This document shows positions 26,299 through 34,659 of a DNA stretch of 64,000 nt, one piece after another. Origin of the DNA: Symbiodinium sp. CCMP2592 (lineage: Eukaryota > Sar > Dinophyceae > Suessiales > Symbiodiniaceae). Below the pieces are notes generated by a model. The model searched no databases. It had not been told where the DNA came from and was given only the letters and a program-made list of their open reading frames with translations. Positions within the stretch are counted from its first letter, which is position 1; the number at the start of each line of letters is the position of its first letter. A program made the position numbers and the translations under genes. The DNA lies in NCBI GenBank assembly GCA_905221615.1, contig CAJNDT010000947.1, positions 46,971-110,970 on the forward strand. The letters run 5' to 3'.

Positions 26299-29178
26299 AT
26301 GCAGCCGGATTCTGAATCCGAGACCAGTGCCGGTGGCTCTGTGGTGCACAGGGAAGATTTGCGGTTGTTAGAAGAGTCCTTTCAAGATCAGCTGGCTGCA
26401 CTTCAGTTGCGTGTGACGACTGTGGAGAGCCTTCTGCGTCCTGACCAATTGAGCGAGGGTTTTCCAGCTGCTGCTAGTGTTTCGAGTGCTGGATCAGAGT
26501 TTGCGCCAAGCCTGGAGGATCTTGTGGCCGCTTATCCGGGAGTCGTCCTGTGTGTGTGGGGCCTTTTGCAAGCTTCAGATCGCCGGGCCCTGCTCGCAGC
26601 TTCTTGGTACTTGCATACAGGCGTTCGCCGCGAGTTGCTTAAGGCAGCTTTTTTGCACGGATGGCCTCAACCCCTCGCCGACCCTAGCCACAAGCCAACC
26701 AATGTTCCCAAGTGTGCGTCAGTGGATATACCTGTGGTTTCATTAGAGCAAGCCGCCGGCCAACGCTCTGATAAACTTGTGTCTGTAGACGTTGCGGAAG
26801 GAGAGCCCAAAGCTTCGGAGCCTCTCTCGGCATCTTTCTTGGCGCATTTAGATTCGCTGCATTGCGAAACTTCCGATGCACGTGGACAACATGACGTAGT
26901 TCCCGCAGGTGTTCCAGTGGTTTGTGTGGCTAGGCGGTTTCGGAAGCGTGTGCTCCCAGATGATTCGTTGCCGATCATACAGGAGTCAGAACACACGTCG
27001 GAAGCTTCTTGGCAAGTCGTGCAAGGTTTTGGCTCAGCACCTATTGCCTTTTCAGGTGTTATGCCTTTGCAGGCTAAGGCTCCGCCCCCAGCTCCGCCTA
27101 TGCATCCGGTGTGTCGTGTATCGCATCAGGCCTCGCGGTCTATCAACATGTTCGCGATTCGGCCTCGGGCTTTTCCGGCTCATGTTGGCGATTTGCCGCT
27201 GCCACGGCCTGTGCATCCCTCTAGGGGTCATCCTGTTGGGTTTAGCCATGGGTCACATAGTGTGTTGCCCTTGCCCCGGCCCTCTTTCCAGCATAGGTCC
27301 TCTTACCCCGGGTTTCCCAGTTTAGAGGACTTTGAAAGTGCTAGCGCCTCCGTTCCGATTGCAGGTCCCGCATTTCTGGAAACTCACAGGTCTCCCGCTG
27401 CAGGTGTGCACTTTGAGGTACCCGAAACTGGACTGAGGGTCCATGGTGTGAGCGGGTCGGAGGCTCTGGTTCCCGGGTTGAGTATGGTGTCGCAGGCTGC
27501 AATTCCGCAGTCGGTCAAACGATCGCGTGTGACGACCAGGCAGTCTGACATTCATGCGGGCAATTGGGCACGCGTTTTTGTGCTGTGGGCTATGGTAGTG
27601 GAGTTGCTGCATCCCTTTTCCGAGATTCTTCAACAGGCGAAGTCATCTTTGAATTCTGAGCATATCCTTCGTGCTTTGCTTGCCAGGGTGTCTGACACCA
27701 CGGCATTGCGATACTTGAAGGTGGTCCAAAGTTTTCTTGAGACTTGTGTGGAGCTGGGAATAAATTTGCAGGCTATGTCAGCTGTGCAGGTCATTGATGC
27801 GGTTTGTGCACTGCAATCGGAACCGTCTTTGCAAATTCACTCAACCAATACTCTTAAGGCATTGCGATGGCTGACTAAGGTATTGCAGCTTGATTGGTGT
27901 GTGCATTCGCCTCTGTTGCAATTCTTCGATGGCCCCAAGGATCGTCAGCGGAAGGAGGCTTTGCCATTCCCGCTTCAGTTTGCCGCCTTTTTGGAGGGCG
28001 TATTGCGTAGCGCCTCTAACTCTTTAGCTACCCGAGCTTTCGCGGGGGGTGTGTTACTGCTCTTGATGTCATCTCTCCGCTTCAGTGATGCCTCGCACGT
28101 GGAGTGGCGGAGTCTGAGCATGGATGGCTTTGATTTGCGTGGTCTGAGCACTCGGACTAAGACTTCTTCTAATGGCATGCCTTTTGCAGCTACTGGGCTG
28201 GGGTTTTTGGGATGCCCGGATACCCCTATGCAGGCTTGGGTTCCGCATTACCTTTGGGTGCTTGGGGTTTTGTGGGATGAGATGTGCCGGCAGTTTGGGG
28301 AAATGTTTTGCCCGGACACGCTGTTCTTTCTTTGGGATGCAAAGGAGCCGGCGTTCATGCCCATGACGTATGCCCAGGCTCTGTATCGCTTGCGTAAGTT
28401 GCTGGATGTGTGTTTTCCAGGCGGCGCGTCCGCTAGCTATACTCTTCATTCGGCCAAAGCTACTATGCCGTCGTGGTGCGCTGAGGCCTTGATTGCCAAA
28501 CATGTTGCACAGGTGCAAGGGCATCACTCTGGCGACGTCCAGCGTAAATATGCTCGGGACGATACTTTCCTGGCCTTGTTTGCACAGCGCACTGTGATGC
28601 GCAGGCTGTTGGCGGGCTGGTCTCCGTCGGTGCCGATCGCTCGGGGTGCCCAGCGACCCTTGCCGAACGCTCCATTGCAGCCAGTGGCTAGTTTGTCGGT
28701 GGCGGCTTCGCATCCTTATTTCGAGTATCATAATGCCGATGCTAGTTTGCTTGAGTCGTCCGTTACGATGCCCCAAATTCCCTTGGCGGGACCGGTTTGT
28801 GGATCTGACGCTACACCTGTACCAGCAGAGTCTCTTGCAAAGGCTCCAGCTTCGAGGGATGCGAAATCTGTCCAGCTCTCGGATCAGGCGGCCAACGGGG
28901 TCGTCGCGGATGCCGTGCCTGTGGCGCGCGAGAACTCCGATTTTTCTTCATCTGAGGAAGAGGAAGTTGCTGAGCCGGTGCTCGGTGACGCGGACGAGGT
29001 TGCTTGGGTGCGATCTGGCAAGGGCGTTTATCACGCAGCTATTGGGCATGCCACGGGGTCTATGGGTGTGCGAGCAGCATGTGGCACCTTTTTGCTGGAT
29101 CCAACAGTATCCGTCGAGCCGCCCCCAGCGGCTAGGTTGTGCCGTAAAGCTGCATGTGTGCGGTGTCGGTTAGTGTAG
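26299..29178 (+). CDS. Tyrosine recombinase of YR-B with a long N-terminal extension
   Basis: About 959 residues from the ATG at 26299. The first half is Pro/Ser-rich and variable. The second half is a phage-integrase-type core: an alpha-helical binding domain (TALRYLKVVQSFLETCVELG), then SLRFSDASHVEWRSL with the first Arg, SYTLHSAKATMPSW with the HxxK box, and QGHHSGDVQRKYARDD with GHH and the presumed nucleophilic Tyr. The HxxR arginine is lysine, as in the other three recombinases. The C-terminal tail is acidic and ends in a Cys-rich ARLCRKAACVRCRLV. It would integrate the circular cDNA. Confidence 0.75.
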   Translation: MQPDSESETSAGGSVVHREDLRLLEESFQDQLAALQLRVTTVESLLRPDQLSEGFPAAASVSSAGSEFAPSLEDLVAAYPGVVLCVWGLLQASDRRALLAASWYLHTGVRRELLKAAFLHGWPQPLADPSHKPTNVPKCASVDIPVVSLEQAAGQRSDKLVSVDVAEGEPKASEPLSASFLAHLDSLHCETSDARGQHDVVPAGVPVVCVARRFRKRVLPDDSLPIIQESEHTSEASWQVVQGFGSAPIAFSGVMPLQAKAPPPAPPMHPVCRVSHQASRSINMFAIRPRAFPAHVGDLPLPRPVHPSRGHPVGFSHGSHSVLPLPRPSFQHRSSYPGFPSLEDFESASASVPIAGPAFLETHRSPAAGVHFEVPETGLRVHGVSGSEALVPGLSMVSQAAIPQSVKRSRVTTRQSDIHAGNWARVFVLWAMVVELLHPFSEILQQAKSSLNSEHILRALLARVSDTTALRYLKVVQSFLETCVELGINLQAMSAVQVIDAVCALQSEPSLQIHSTNTLKALRWLTKVLQLDWCVHSPLLQFFDGPKDRQRKEALPFPLQFAAFLEGVLRSASNSLATRAFAGGVLLLLMSSLRFSDASHVEWRSLSMDGFDLRGLSTRTKTSSNGMPFAATGLGFLGCPDTPMQAWVPHYLWVLGVLWDEMCRQFGEMFCPDTLFFLWDAKEPAFMPMTYAQALYRLRKLLDVCFPGGASASYTLHSAKATMPSWCAEALIAKHVAQVQGHHSGDVQRKYARDDTFLALFAQRTVMRRLLAGWSPSVPIARGAQRPLPNAPLQPVASLSVAASHPYFEYHNADASLLESSVTMPQIPLAGPVCGSDATPVPAESLAKAPASRDAKSVQLSDQAANGVVADAVPVARENSDFSSSEEEEVAEPVLGDADEVAWVRSGKGVYHAAIGHATGSMGVRAACGTFLLDPTVSVEPPPAARLCRKAACVRCRLV

Positions 29179-29829
29179 CTTTGCCGGGGTGGCCGGTCCC
29201 TGTTGGAGTGACTCGGGGCTTGCATTTCTTGTGAGCAGGTTTTGCGCTTGTTGAGTCTCACGTCACCAACTGGGTGTTGGAGCTCACAGGTTTTTGGCTG
29301 CTTCATGATTCGCATTTGCGCAGTCTTCCTGACTGATTGGGCAGCTCCTTGGTGGTGCTGCGTGTCAGCTTGCGCGGCTGGGCAAAGCCGTTTTCCTTAG
29401 GACGCGGTGTGGGTACACTTGTCATGTGCCCATGGCAGATACACCGTTAGTCGGTCGTAGCGCAGCACATGCGGCTGATTGCGTTCCGAGGGCGCGCTAA
29501 AATCGCGTGTGCTTCTGAGATTTGCAAGGGTCTTTGGCAGTTCAGGTGCATGTGACATGTCACTGTTTATGTTGCAGGTTTTTGAACGTTTGTGCATGCG
29601 TGTATTGTGCAGTTTTGGGTCGCTTGTCTGTGGCTCGATCATGTCTAGGTCCATGGGGCATCGATTGTAGGTGGCACCAGGCGCTTTGTGGTCATATTAC
29701 GAGTGCGGCTTGAAACATGTTTTCCTTGTTTTTGGAATGCAAATCAGTTCTATTGCTACCTTGGGATGATGTTGTGATCATCTGTTCTTACCACTACTGT
29801 AGAATTTATTTGCTAGAGCTGTCATCATC
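29179..29829. other. Spacer between YR and gag in YR-B
   Basis: About 650 bp without a recognised gene. The spacers between YR and gag in YR-C and YR-D are 574 and 581 bp, so a long untranslated leader or internal promoter upstream of gag seems a shared feature. Confidence 0.4.
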
Positions 29830-30276
29830 ATGGAGGATCCGACTTTCCCGGTGGATGGTGCAGGTATGCCTGATTCTTGGGCAATACCAGCGTCGGTTGG
29901 CCTTGAGGGCTCTGATCCGCTTGGTGCTGCGTTGACAACCGGGCCGTCTGTATCGCCAGGACTGGTAGCCGGCAGTGGCGCTAGCATGCAACAGTTGCTA
30001 AGCAAGCGTCAGATCCCGGCGGCTCTTCACGAGACCCTTTTGGAGTTTTCTTCTGCTGAGTTCGGCCTTGTTGCAACATCGTTGGAGGATTTGAATGGGT
30101 TCATGAGCACTTCACTTGAAATCCCAACCACTCCTTCGCCAGCGCTGACGACAGCTAGGCTTCGCATGTTGTGGAAGGAGTGTAATGCTCTGGCTTTGGC
30201 GCCTGCTGTGGTGCCGCAGCCGACCCAGGTTGTGAGTGAGGGTGGTTCGGACTCGGGTTGGACCGAGGTTTTCCCT
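29830..30276 (+). pseudogene. 5' half of the YR-B gag gene, interrupted by YR-C
   Basis: 149 codons from the ATG at 29830. The N-terminal Gag region is acidic and Ser/Pro-rich and ends in GWTEVFP immediately before the AAGAAG at which YR-C is inserted. The frame continues into YR-C only to a stop at 30355-30357, giving a truncated product. Bringing 30276 and the AAGAAG next to 39209 yields a continuous frame of about 452 codons, so the gene was whole before the insertion. Confidence 0.75.
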
Positions 30277-30471
30277 AAGAAGAACATTTTCTGCTTGCAG
30301 ACTTTTCTTTCTTTTAAAAACCTGACAGGCAGCAGAGCTGCCGTGTTTTGCATGTGAGTTTTGAAGAACATTTCTTGCATGAGAACTTTCATTGTCTTTG
30401 AATAAGCAGATCGGATACCTTTGGCTTTCCCGCGAGTCTGCTCAAAGAGAGAGGCAAGAAATTTTTCTTTC
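30277..30471 (+). repeat. A1 repeat of YR-C (195 bp)
   Basis: Matches 38664-38858 with no difference seen. It includes a GGCAGC-AGA-GCTGCC hairpin whose counterpart in YR-D is GGCC-GCA-GGCC, in otherwise alignable sequence. Confidence 0.85.
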
Positions 30472-30548
30472 GAGGCCTCTACAGTCCCGTATTGTGCAAG
30501 CTAACAGCCTCCAGGTGCTAATCTCAGGGCTTTAGCTGCGTGCACGGT

Positions 30549-30564
30549 GCCCCCTGTTGGGGGC
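30549..30564 (+). promoter_or_regulatory. Hairpin immediately upstream of the YR-C recombinase start
   Basis: GCCCCC-TGTT-GGGGGC forms a perfect six-pair stem that ends five bases before the ATG at 30570. YR-D has a different perfect stem at the matching place (53020-53037), after a shared GGTGCTAATC. A conserved structure with unrelated sequence suggests a function at the RNA level, perhaps translation control. Confidence 0.55.
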
Positions 30565-30569
30565 GCTAG

Positions 30570-32870
30570 ATGGACGGGACAACTCCTGCGCCTCAGTCGG
30601 CGCCAGCCACGTGCCCTGTTACAGGGCAGCTTCTGCCGCAGGTCGCCGCTCCGGCTGAGCCGGCACCCTTCCCGCCTGAGCCTCCATTGTCCCTGCCGCC
30701 AGGATTGCCTTCGGCCGGTCCCGCGTCGGTGTCCGGGGGTGTTAGGGGACTTCGGGACTTCGGGGTTACGGTTGGCGATTTGCCTGGTCAATCCGTTGAG
30801 ATTAGTGACGAAGAGCAGGACCTCGATCAAGACCGCTCGAGTTCTCCTTGGAACCTGCTACATGAGAGGGAGCCTGAGGGCAACAGCCCTCGGGAGTTTG
30901 TATTTTCAGAGGACAGGGACTTTTCAGATTTTGATCTCGGGAGTCTTGCCAACCATGCTTCGTGGGATAAGGAACCTTCAGACTTAACTTACGAACCTTC
31001 CCTTGCCGAGGAAAGGGAATGGTACTCTCAGGTAGGGGAAACGGATCCGACAGAACCTCATGAAGCCTTTCCCCCTGGGATTGTTCAGGGGGGGGAGGCA
31101 GTTTCTTGGTTAAGTGGTGCCGCTGCGGATGATGATGCAATACAGGCAGCCACGGTGGCCTTCTGCAAGAAGCGACGACTTGATCTGCCCTTGCAGCCTT
31201 GGAGCCAGCCCAAGACCTTTCTTCAGAAGTCTTATGATGAAACTTTTGGTTTTGTGCCTGCAGTGGGGGTGAGGGAAGTCTTCATGGGTTCTGCGTCTTC
31301 GGCAGAGCCCGCACCGGAGGCCGCCAGTGAAATACCTTGGACCGTGATCCGTCGCCTGACGCGAGTCCGGTTAACCCAGAGCGATGACGACATTCGAGAT
31401 GCGGCCTTGAAACGTTTCAAGGTCTTGATACTGCTAGACCCGGAAGCTACTCGCCTTGGGGCAAGCCTGCTCAAACAAGGTTTGGGTCTGGAGCCTGACG
31501 AGGTGATCGCTTCTAGCATTGCAGATGCCTTTCGTGCCAAGGCCTCCACGACAATCCAGAAACGAGCCCTCTCGCTGCAATCCTTGGCTATCATGGCTTA
31601 TGACCTAGGCTTTGAGTCACCCTGGCGCTTGACCGAGCCCCAGGCCTATGAGATCTTCAGCAAGCTTCGCAGCTCGGATGCCAAGGCCTCGACTGCCTCC
31701 CACTTCGTGGAAGCTCTGGGGTTTCTGCACGGGGTGGCTGTTTTCAACTTCATGGCCTTGGACATCATTTTATCTTCAAGGGTGCGGGGCATTGCAAGAG
31801 ACATGAAGCTTCACAAAGAGCCGCTCAAGCAGCGAGATCCTTTATCTTATGCGAGGGTCAGAGCCTTAGAGGGGCTAATGACCAAGACTTCAACTTGGGT
31901 ACAATGCGTGCTCGGCTTCATGCTCTTCTGCCTACACTCTTGTTGCCGCTGGGCGGATGGTCAGCGAGTCAAGGGACTCGAGCTGGTGGGAGAAGGCCGT
32001 GGGCAACTTTTGATTGCATCAGGTCTGGGGTCTAAGACGTCATTGACGGCCGACGCCCAAACGAAGTTTCTGCCGTACGTATGCGTGGCTGAGGGGGCGA
32101 GCGGCCAGCCTTGGGCAAAGTTGTGGCTGCTTGCCCGTACTGCTGAAGGCCTTGACTTCTCGGCGGGGTGCCTTCCGTCGTGGTCTCAGCGTGCCAACTG
32201 CTGGGCAACAGTGCCTATGAGTTCGGAGGAGGGATCAGACCTCCTTGAGGAGTTCCTCCTTACCATTGACATGGGGGCCTCCCCTGACGAATCGATTGGT
32301 ACCCACGGCTTGAAGGCTACCCTGCTTTCATGGGTGGGGTGGAGCTCCACAGTCCATTTTAGTGCCAAGGAGAAGTTGCTACTTGGGCATCACTTCAAAC
32401 GGGGAGGTTCATCTAACCTCATCTATTCCCGCCAGTACTACATCTCCCTTGCAGGTAAGCTCCTTGCACTTTTCGAGAGCATTAGGGCTGGAGATTTTGA
32501 TCCCGACATGTCAACCTCTGACAGAGTTGCAGCTGTTGCGTCGAGACACTTCAGCCGCCCGGAGCCAGACGCCCCGGTACCGCCGAACGAGGATCCCGAC
32601 GAGCTGGAGTCGCTGGCTTCCAGGTCTGCCGAGTCCGAGGCGGAGTTCTTCGGGCATCCAACGGTGGCTACTGGATCAAGGCTCCCCTTTACGGAATGCA
32701 CAGTTGACCAGTTGATGATCCACTCCCTGTCAAACATCGTGCACAAACTGAGGGATGCTTCAAGCTTCTTTTGCGGGAGGCCGGTCACCTCTAGGTACAG
32801 AGTCTTCACCACTGAAGACGAGGAGGAGCCCGAGCCGTGTATTCAGTGTCGTCGGGCATCGGAGTTTTGA
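30570..32870 (+). CDS. Tyrosine recombinase of YR-C
   Basis: 766 residues from the ATG at 30570. A Pro-rich start and an acidic region precede a core-binding helical domain (IPWTVIRRLTRVRLTQSDDD onward). The catalytic domain shows SCCRWADGQRV (Arg460), GTHGLKATLLSW (H579, K582), LLGHHFKRGG and LIYSRQYY (Tyr619). It aligns over its whole length with the YR-D protein and contains about 25 residues (PQAYEIFSKLRSS onward) that YR-D lacks. The second basic residue of the HxxR box is Lys. It would integrate the circular cDNA and is followed by a 574-bp spacer before gag. Confidence 0.85.
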   Translation: MDGTTPAPQSAPATCPVTGQLLPQVAAPAEPAPFPPEPPLSLPPGLPSAGPASVSGGVRGLRDFGVTVGDLPGQSVEISDEEQDLDQDRSSSPWNLLHEREPEGNSPREFVFSEDRDFSDFDLGSLANHASWDKEPSDLTYEPSLAEEREWYSQVGETDPTEPHEAFPPGIVQGGEAVSWLSGAAADDDAIQAATVAFCKKRRLDLPLQPWSQPKTFLQKSYDETFGFVPAVGVREVFMGSASSAEPAPEAASEIPWTVIRRLTRVRLTQSDDDIRDAALKRFKVLILLDPEATRLGASLLKQGLGLEPDEVIASSIADAFRAKASTTIQKRALSLQSLAIMAYDLGFESPWRLTEPQAYEIFSKLRSSDAKASTASHFVEALGFLHGVAVFNFMALDIILSSRVRGIARDMKLHKEPLKQRDPLSYARVRALEGLMTKTSTWVQCVLGFMLFCLHSCCRWADGQRVKGLELVGEGRGQLLIASGLGSKTSLTADAQTKFLPYVCVAEGASGQPWAKLWLLARTAEGLDFSAGCLPSWSQRANCWATVPMSSEEGSDLLEEFLLTIDMGASPDESIGTHGLKATLLSWVGWSSTVHFSAKEKLLLGHHFKRGGSSNLIYSRQYYISLAGKLLALFESIRAGDFDPDMSTSDRVAAVASRHFSRPEPDAPVPPNEDPDELESLASRSAESEAEFFGHPTVATGSRLPFTECTVDQLMIHSLSNIVHKLRDASSFFCGRPVTSRYRVFTTEDEEEPEPCIQCRRASEF

Positions 32871-33444
32871 CCAGGTCTGAGACGCCGCAGACAAAAGCCG
32901 TAGGGAGCGAGTGGTTGCAACATTCACAAATTGGGATGCCAGGACCTGTCGAAGCCTCATAAGTCTTGAAACAGTCCATGCTGATCGGCCGGCCTTTGTG
33001 CCCGTGGCCTCGGTCGTGTAGTTATGGCGCTACGATGGCTTAGGGCTGATACGCAAGGTTGGGCATACCCCTTTGTGTTTTGGGTCGGTGAGTTTCTCAC
33101 CCGAGACCCGAGTGATATATCTGACGACAGAACTTGTCGGTTTGACCCATGACGGCTTGAGAGAGAAGCGCTGGGATTGATTAACGCGGTGATGACTGTA
33201 AGTCCGAGTCACCACATGCAAATGTCAGCCGGTATCTCACGATACCCGGGGCTGGCCTTGTGATCGTGTATCGCCTTGTGCCGGCCAGGGTTGGCCCGTG
33301 GCACGGGTGGATGATTGAGCTGCCCTTATTGCGGCCGTGGCTCACAGCGGATGACCATGATGGTTGCTGGCACGAGAGCATCACCTGTCAAACGTTGATC
33401 CAAGATCACCGAACTCGGGGGTTTAATCGTGATCGCTTGCAGCC
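32871..33444. other. YR-gag spacer of YR-C with a strong hairpin
   Basis: No gene is seen. At 33082-33109 a nested stem (GGGTC/GACCC outside, GGTGAG/CTCACC inside, TTT loop) could structure a leader RNA. The segment is similar in length to the spacer of YR-D. Confidence 0.45.
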
Positions 33445-34656
33445 ATGACGTCGGCCACCTTGGACTCGGAGGCTGCTTTTCAAGAAAGGTGTCTCCGAAT
33501 CGGCATGACGCCGGAGCTGTATGGCAAGCTCAAAGATAAGGGCTATGACACCTTCGGGAAGATCGCCTTTGCTGCTGCGAGCTCCCCGCAGGCCCTTACC
33601 GATGAGGCCATCGATGTGTGGTTGGCCACGGTCGTAGATCCAAGGCCTTCAGCGTTCCAGGTTTCGGTGATCAGGCGGCTCCTATTTGAAAGCCAGTCGC
33701 TCAACATAGCTGACTTGCGGACCCGTGTGGAAGGCCAGCCTGAAAACACAATCAAGAAACTTCCCACTGCTGAACGAATAGCCAGACAAGAAGCTCAGCA
33801 GGCTCGCTTGAAGGGAGTCGTCTTCACGGTGTCGAACCAGCCATCCCATGCGAGCATCGATCAGGTCACCGACATGTTGGAAAACAACTCCTTGCGGTAT
33901 CTGCCGATGAACAGGTGGACCTCCCGGTCACAGGAGCTGAGCTTGGCAAAGAAGGACTCGTCGATCCAAATCGACGCGGAGGGGAACCTCAAGCTAGGCA
34001 CTAAGGTCCCGGATCCGGTTTGCGACACAAATGGCGCTTATGCGCTTCGGCAAGCCTTCTTTCGCCGCTCGCTAGCTCTGGACCTAGGGAACCTCTGCAC
34101 CTTTGAGGTGATGGAGGAGTGGGTCAACACCATCTTCGAACTGACCCAGCGGCAGGTTCCCACCGGGTACACCAAGGTCTCCTTGTCCCAGATTGTAGCA
34201 GCAGATAAGGAACTCTTCATCAGGGCAGCGAACAACCTTGAAGGAAAGCTCCAGAAACCAGTGGGAGCTACCAAGCCGTTGGATGCAGAGCTGAAGCGTT
34301 TGTCTGTGTCGCATGACATCACGCAGTTCTTGTCACCCTTGCTCACCCCGCCTCCGCCGGCCCATCCTACCAAGAGGCCCCAGGATGGTGACGACGATGC
34401 ACCGCCCAAGAAGACTAAAGGCAAAGGTGACAAAGGCAACAAAGGCGGGGGCAAGGGCAAGACACCAAGGATCGAGATACCTGAAGGTTGTTCCGCACGT
34501 GATTCGCAGAACCGGCCGAATTGTTTTGGGTTTAACTTGGGCACCTGTAAGGCCAAGGTGGTGAAAGGTAGGTGTCCGAAAGGATTTCACCAGTGTTGGA
34601 AAATAGGCTGCAACAAGAATCACCCGTACAGTGAATGTACGCATGGCATGCAGTGA
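33445..34656 (+). CDS. Gag-like protein of YR-C
   Basis: 403 residues from the ATG (MTSATLDSEAAFQERC). It aligns closely with the YR-D Gag and more distantly with the YR-A Gag. A long helical domain is followed by a Lys/Gly-rich linker and two Cys/His groups (CFGFNLGTC-x8-C-x4-H and CWKIGC-x4-H-x4-C), probably binding RNA. It likely forms the particle that packages element RNA. It terminates in CAG-UGA-CCC, in the same frame as pol. Confidence 0.85.
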   Translation: MTSATLDSEAAFQERCLRIGMTPELYGKLKDKGYDTFGKIAFAAASSPQALTDEAIDVWLATVVDPRPSAFQVSVIRRLLFESQSLNIADLRTRVEGQPENTIKKLPTAERIARQEAQQARLKGVVFTVSNQPSHASIDQVTDMLENNSLRYLPMNRWTSRSQELSLAKKDSSIQIDAEGNLKLGTKVPDPVCDTNGAYALRQAFFRRSLALDLGNLCTFEVMEEWVNTIFELTQRQVPTGYTKVSLSQIVAADKELFIRAANNLEGKLQKPVGATKPLDAELKRLSVSHDITQFLSPLLTPPPPAHPTKRPQDGDDDAPPKKTKGKGDKGNKGGGKGKTPRIEIPEGCSARDSQNRPNCFGFNLGTCKAKVVKGRCPKGFHQCWKIGCNKNHPYSECTHGMQ

Positions 34657-34659
34657 CCC
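34654..34659 (+). promoter_or_regulatory. In-frame stop between gag and pol of YR-C (UGA CCC)
   Basis: Gag and pol lie in one frame separated only by this UGA. The first in-frame ATG downstream is about 100 codons into pol, inside the oxygenase-like domain, so AUG initiation would destroy that domain. Readthrough is therefore the simplest explanation. Confidence 0.6.
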
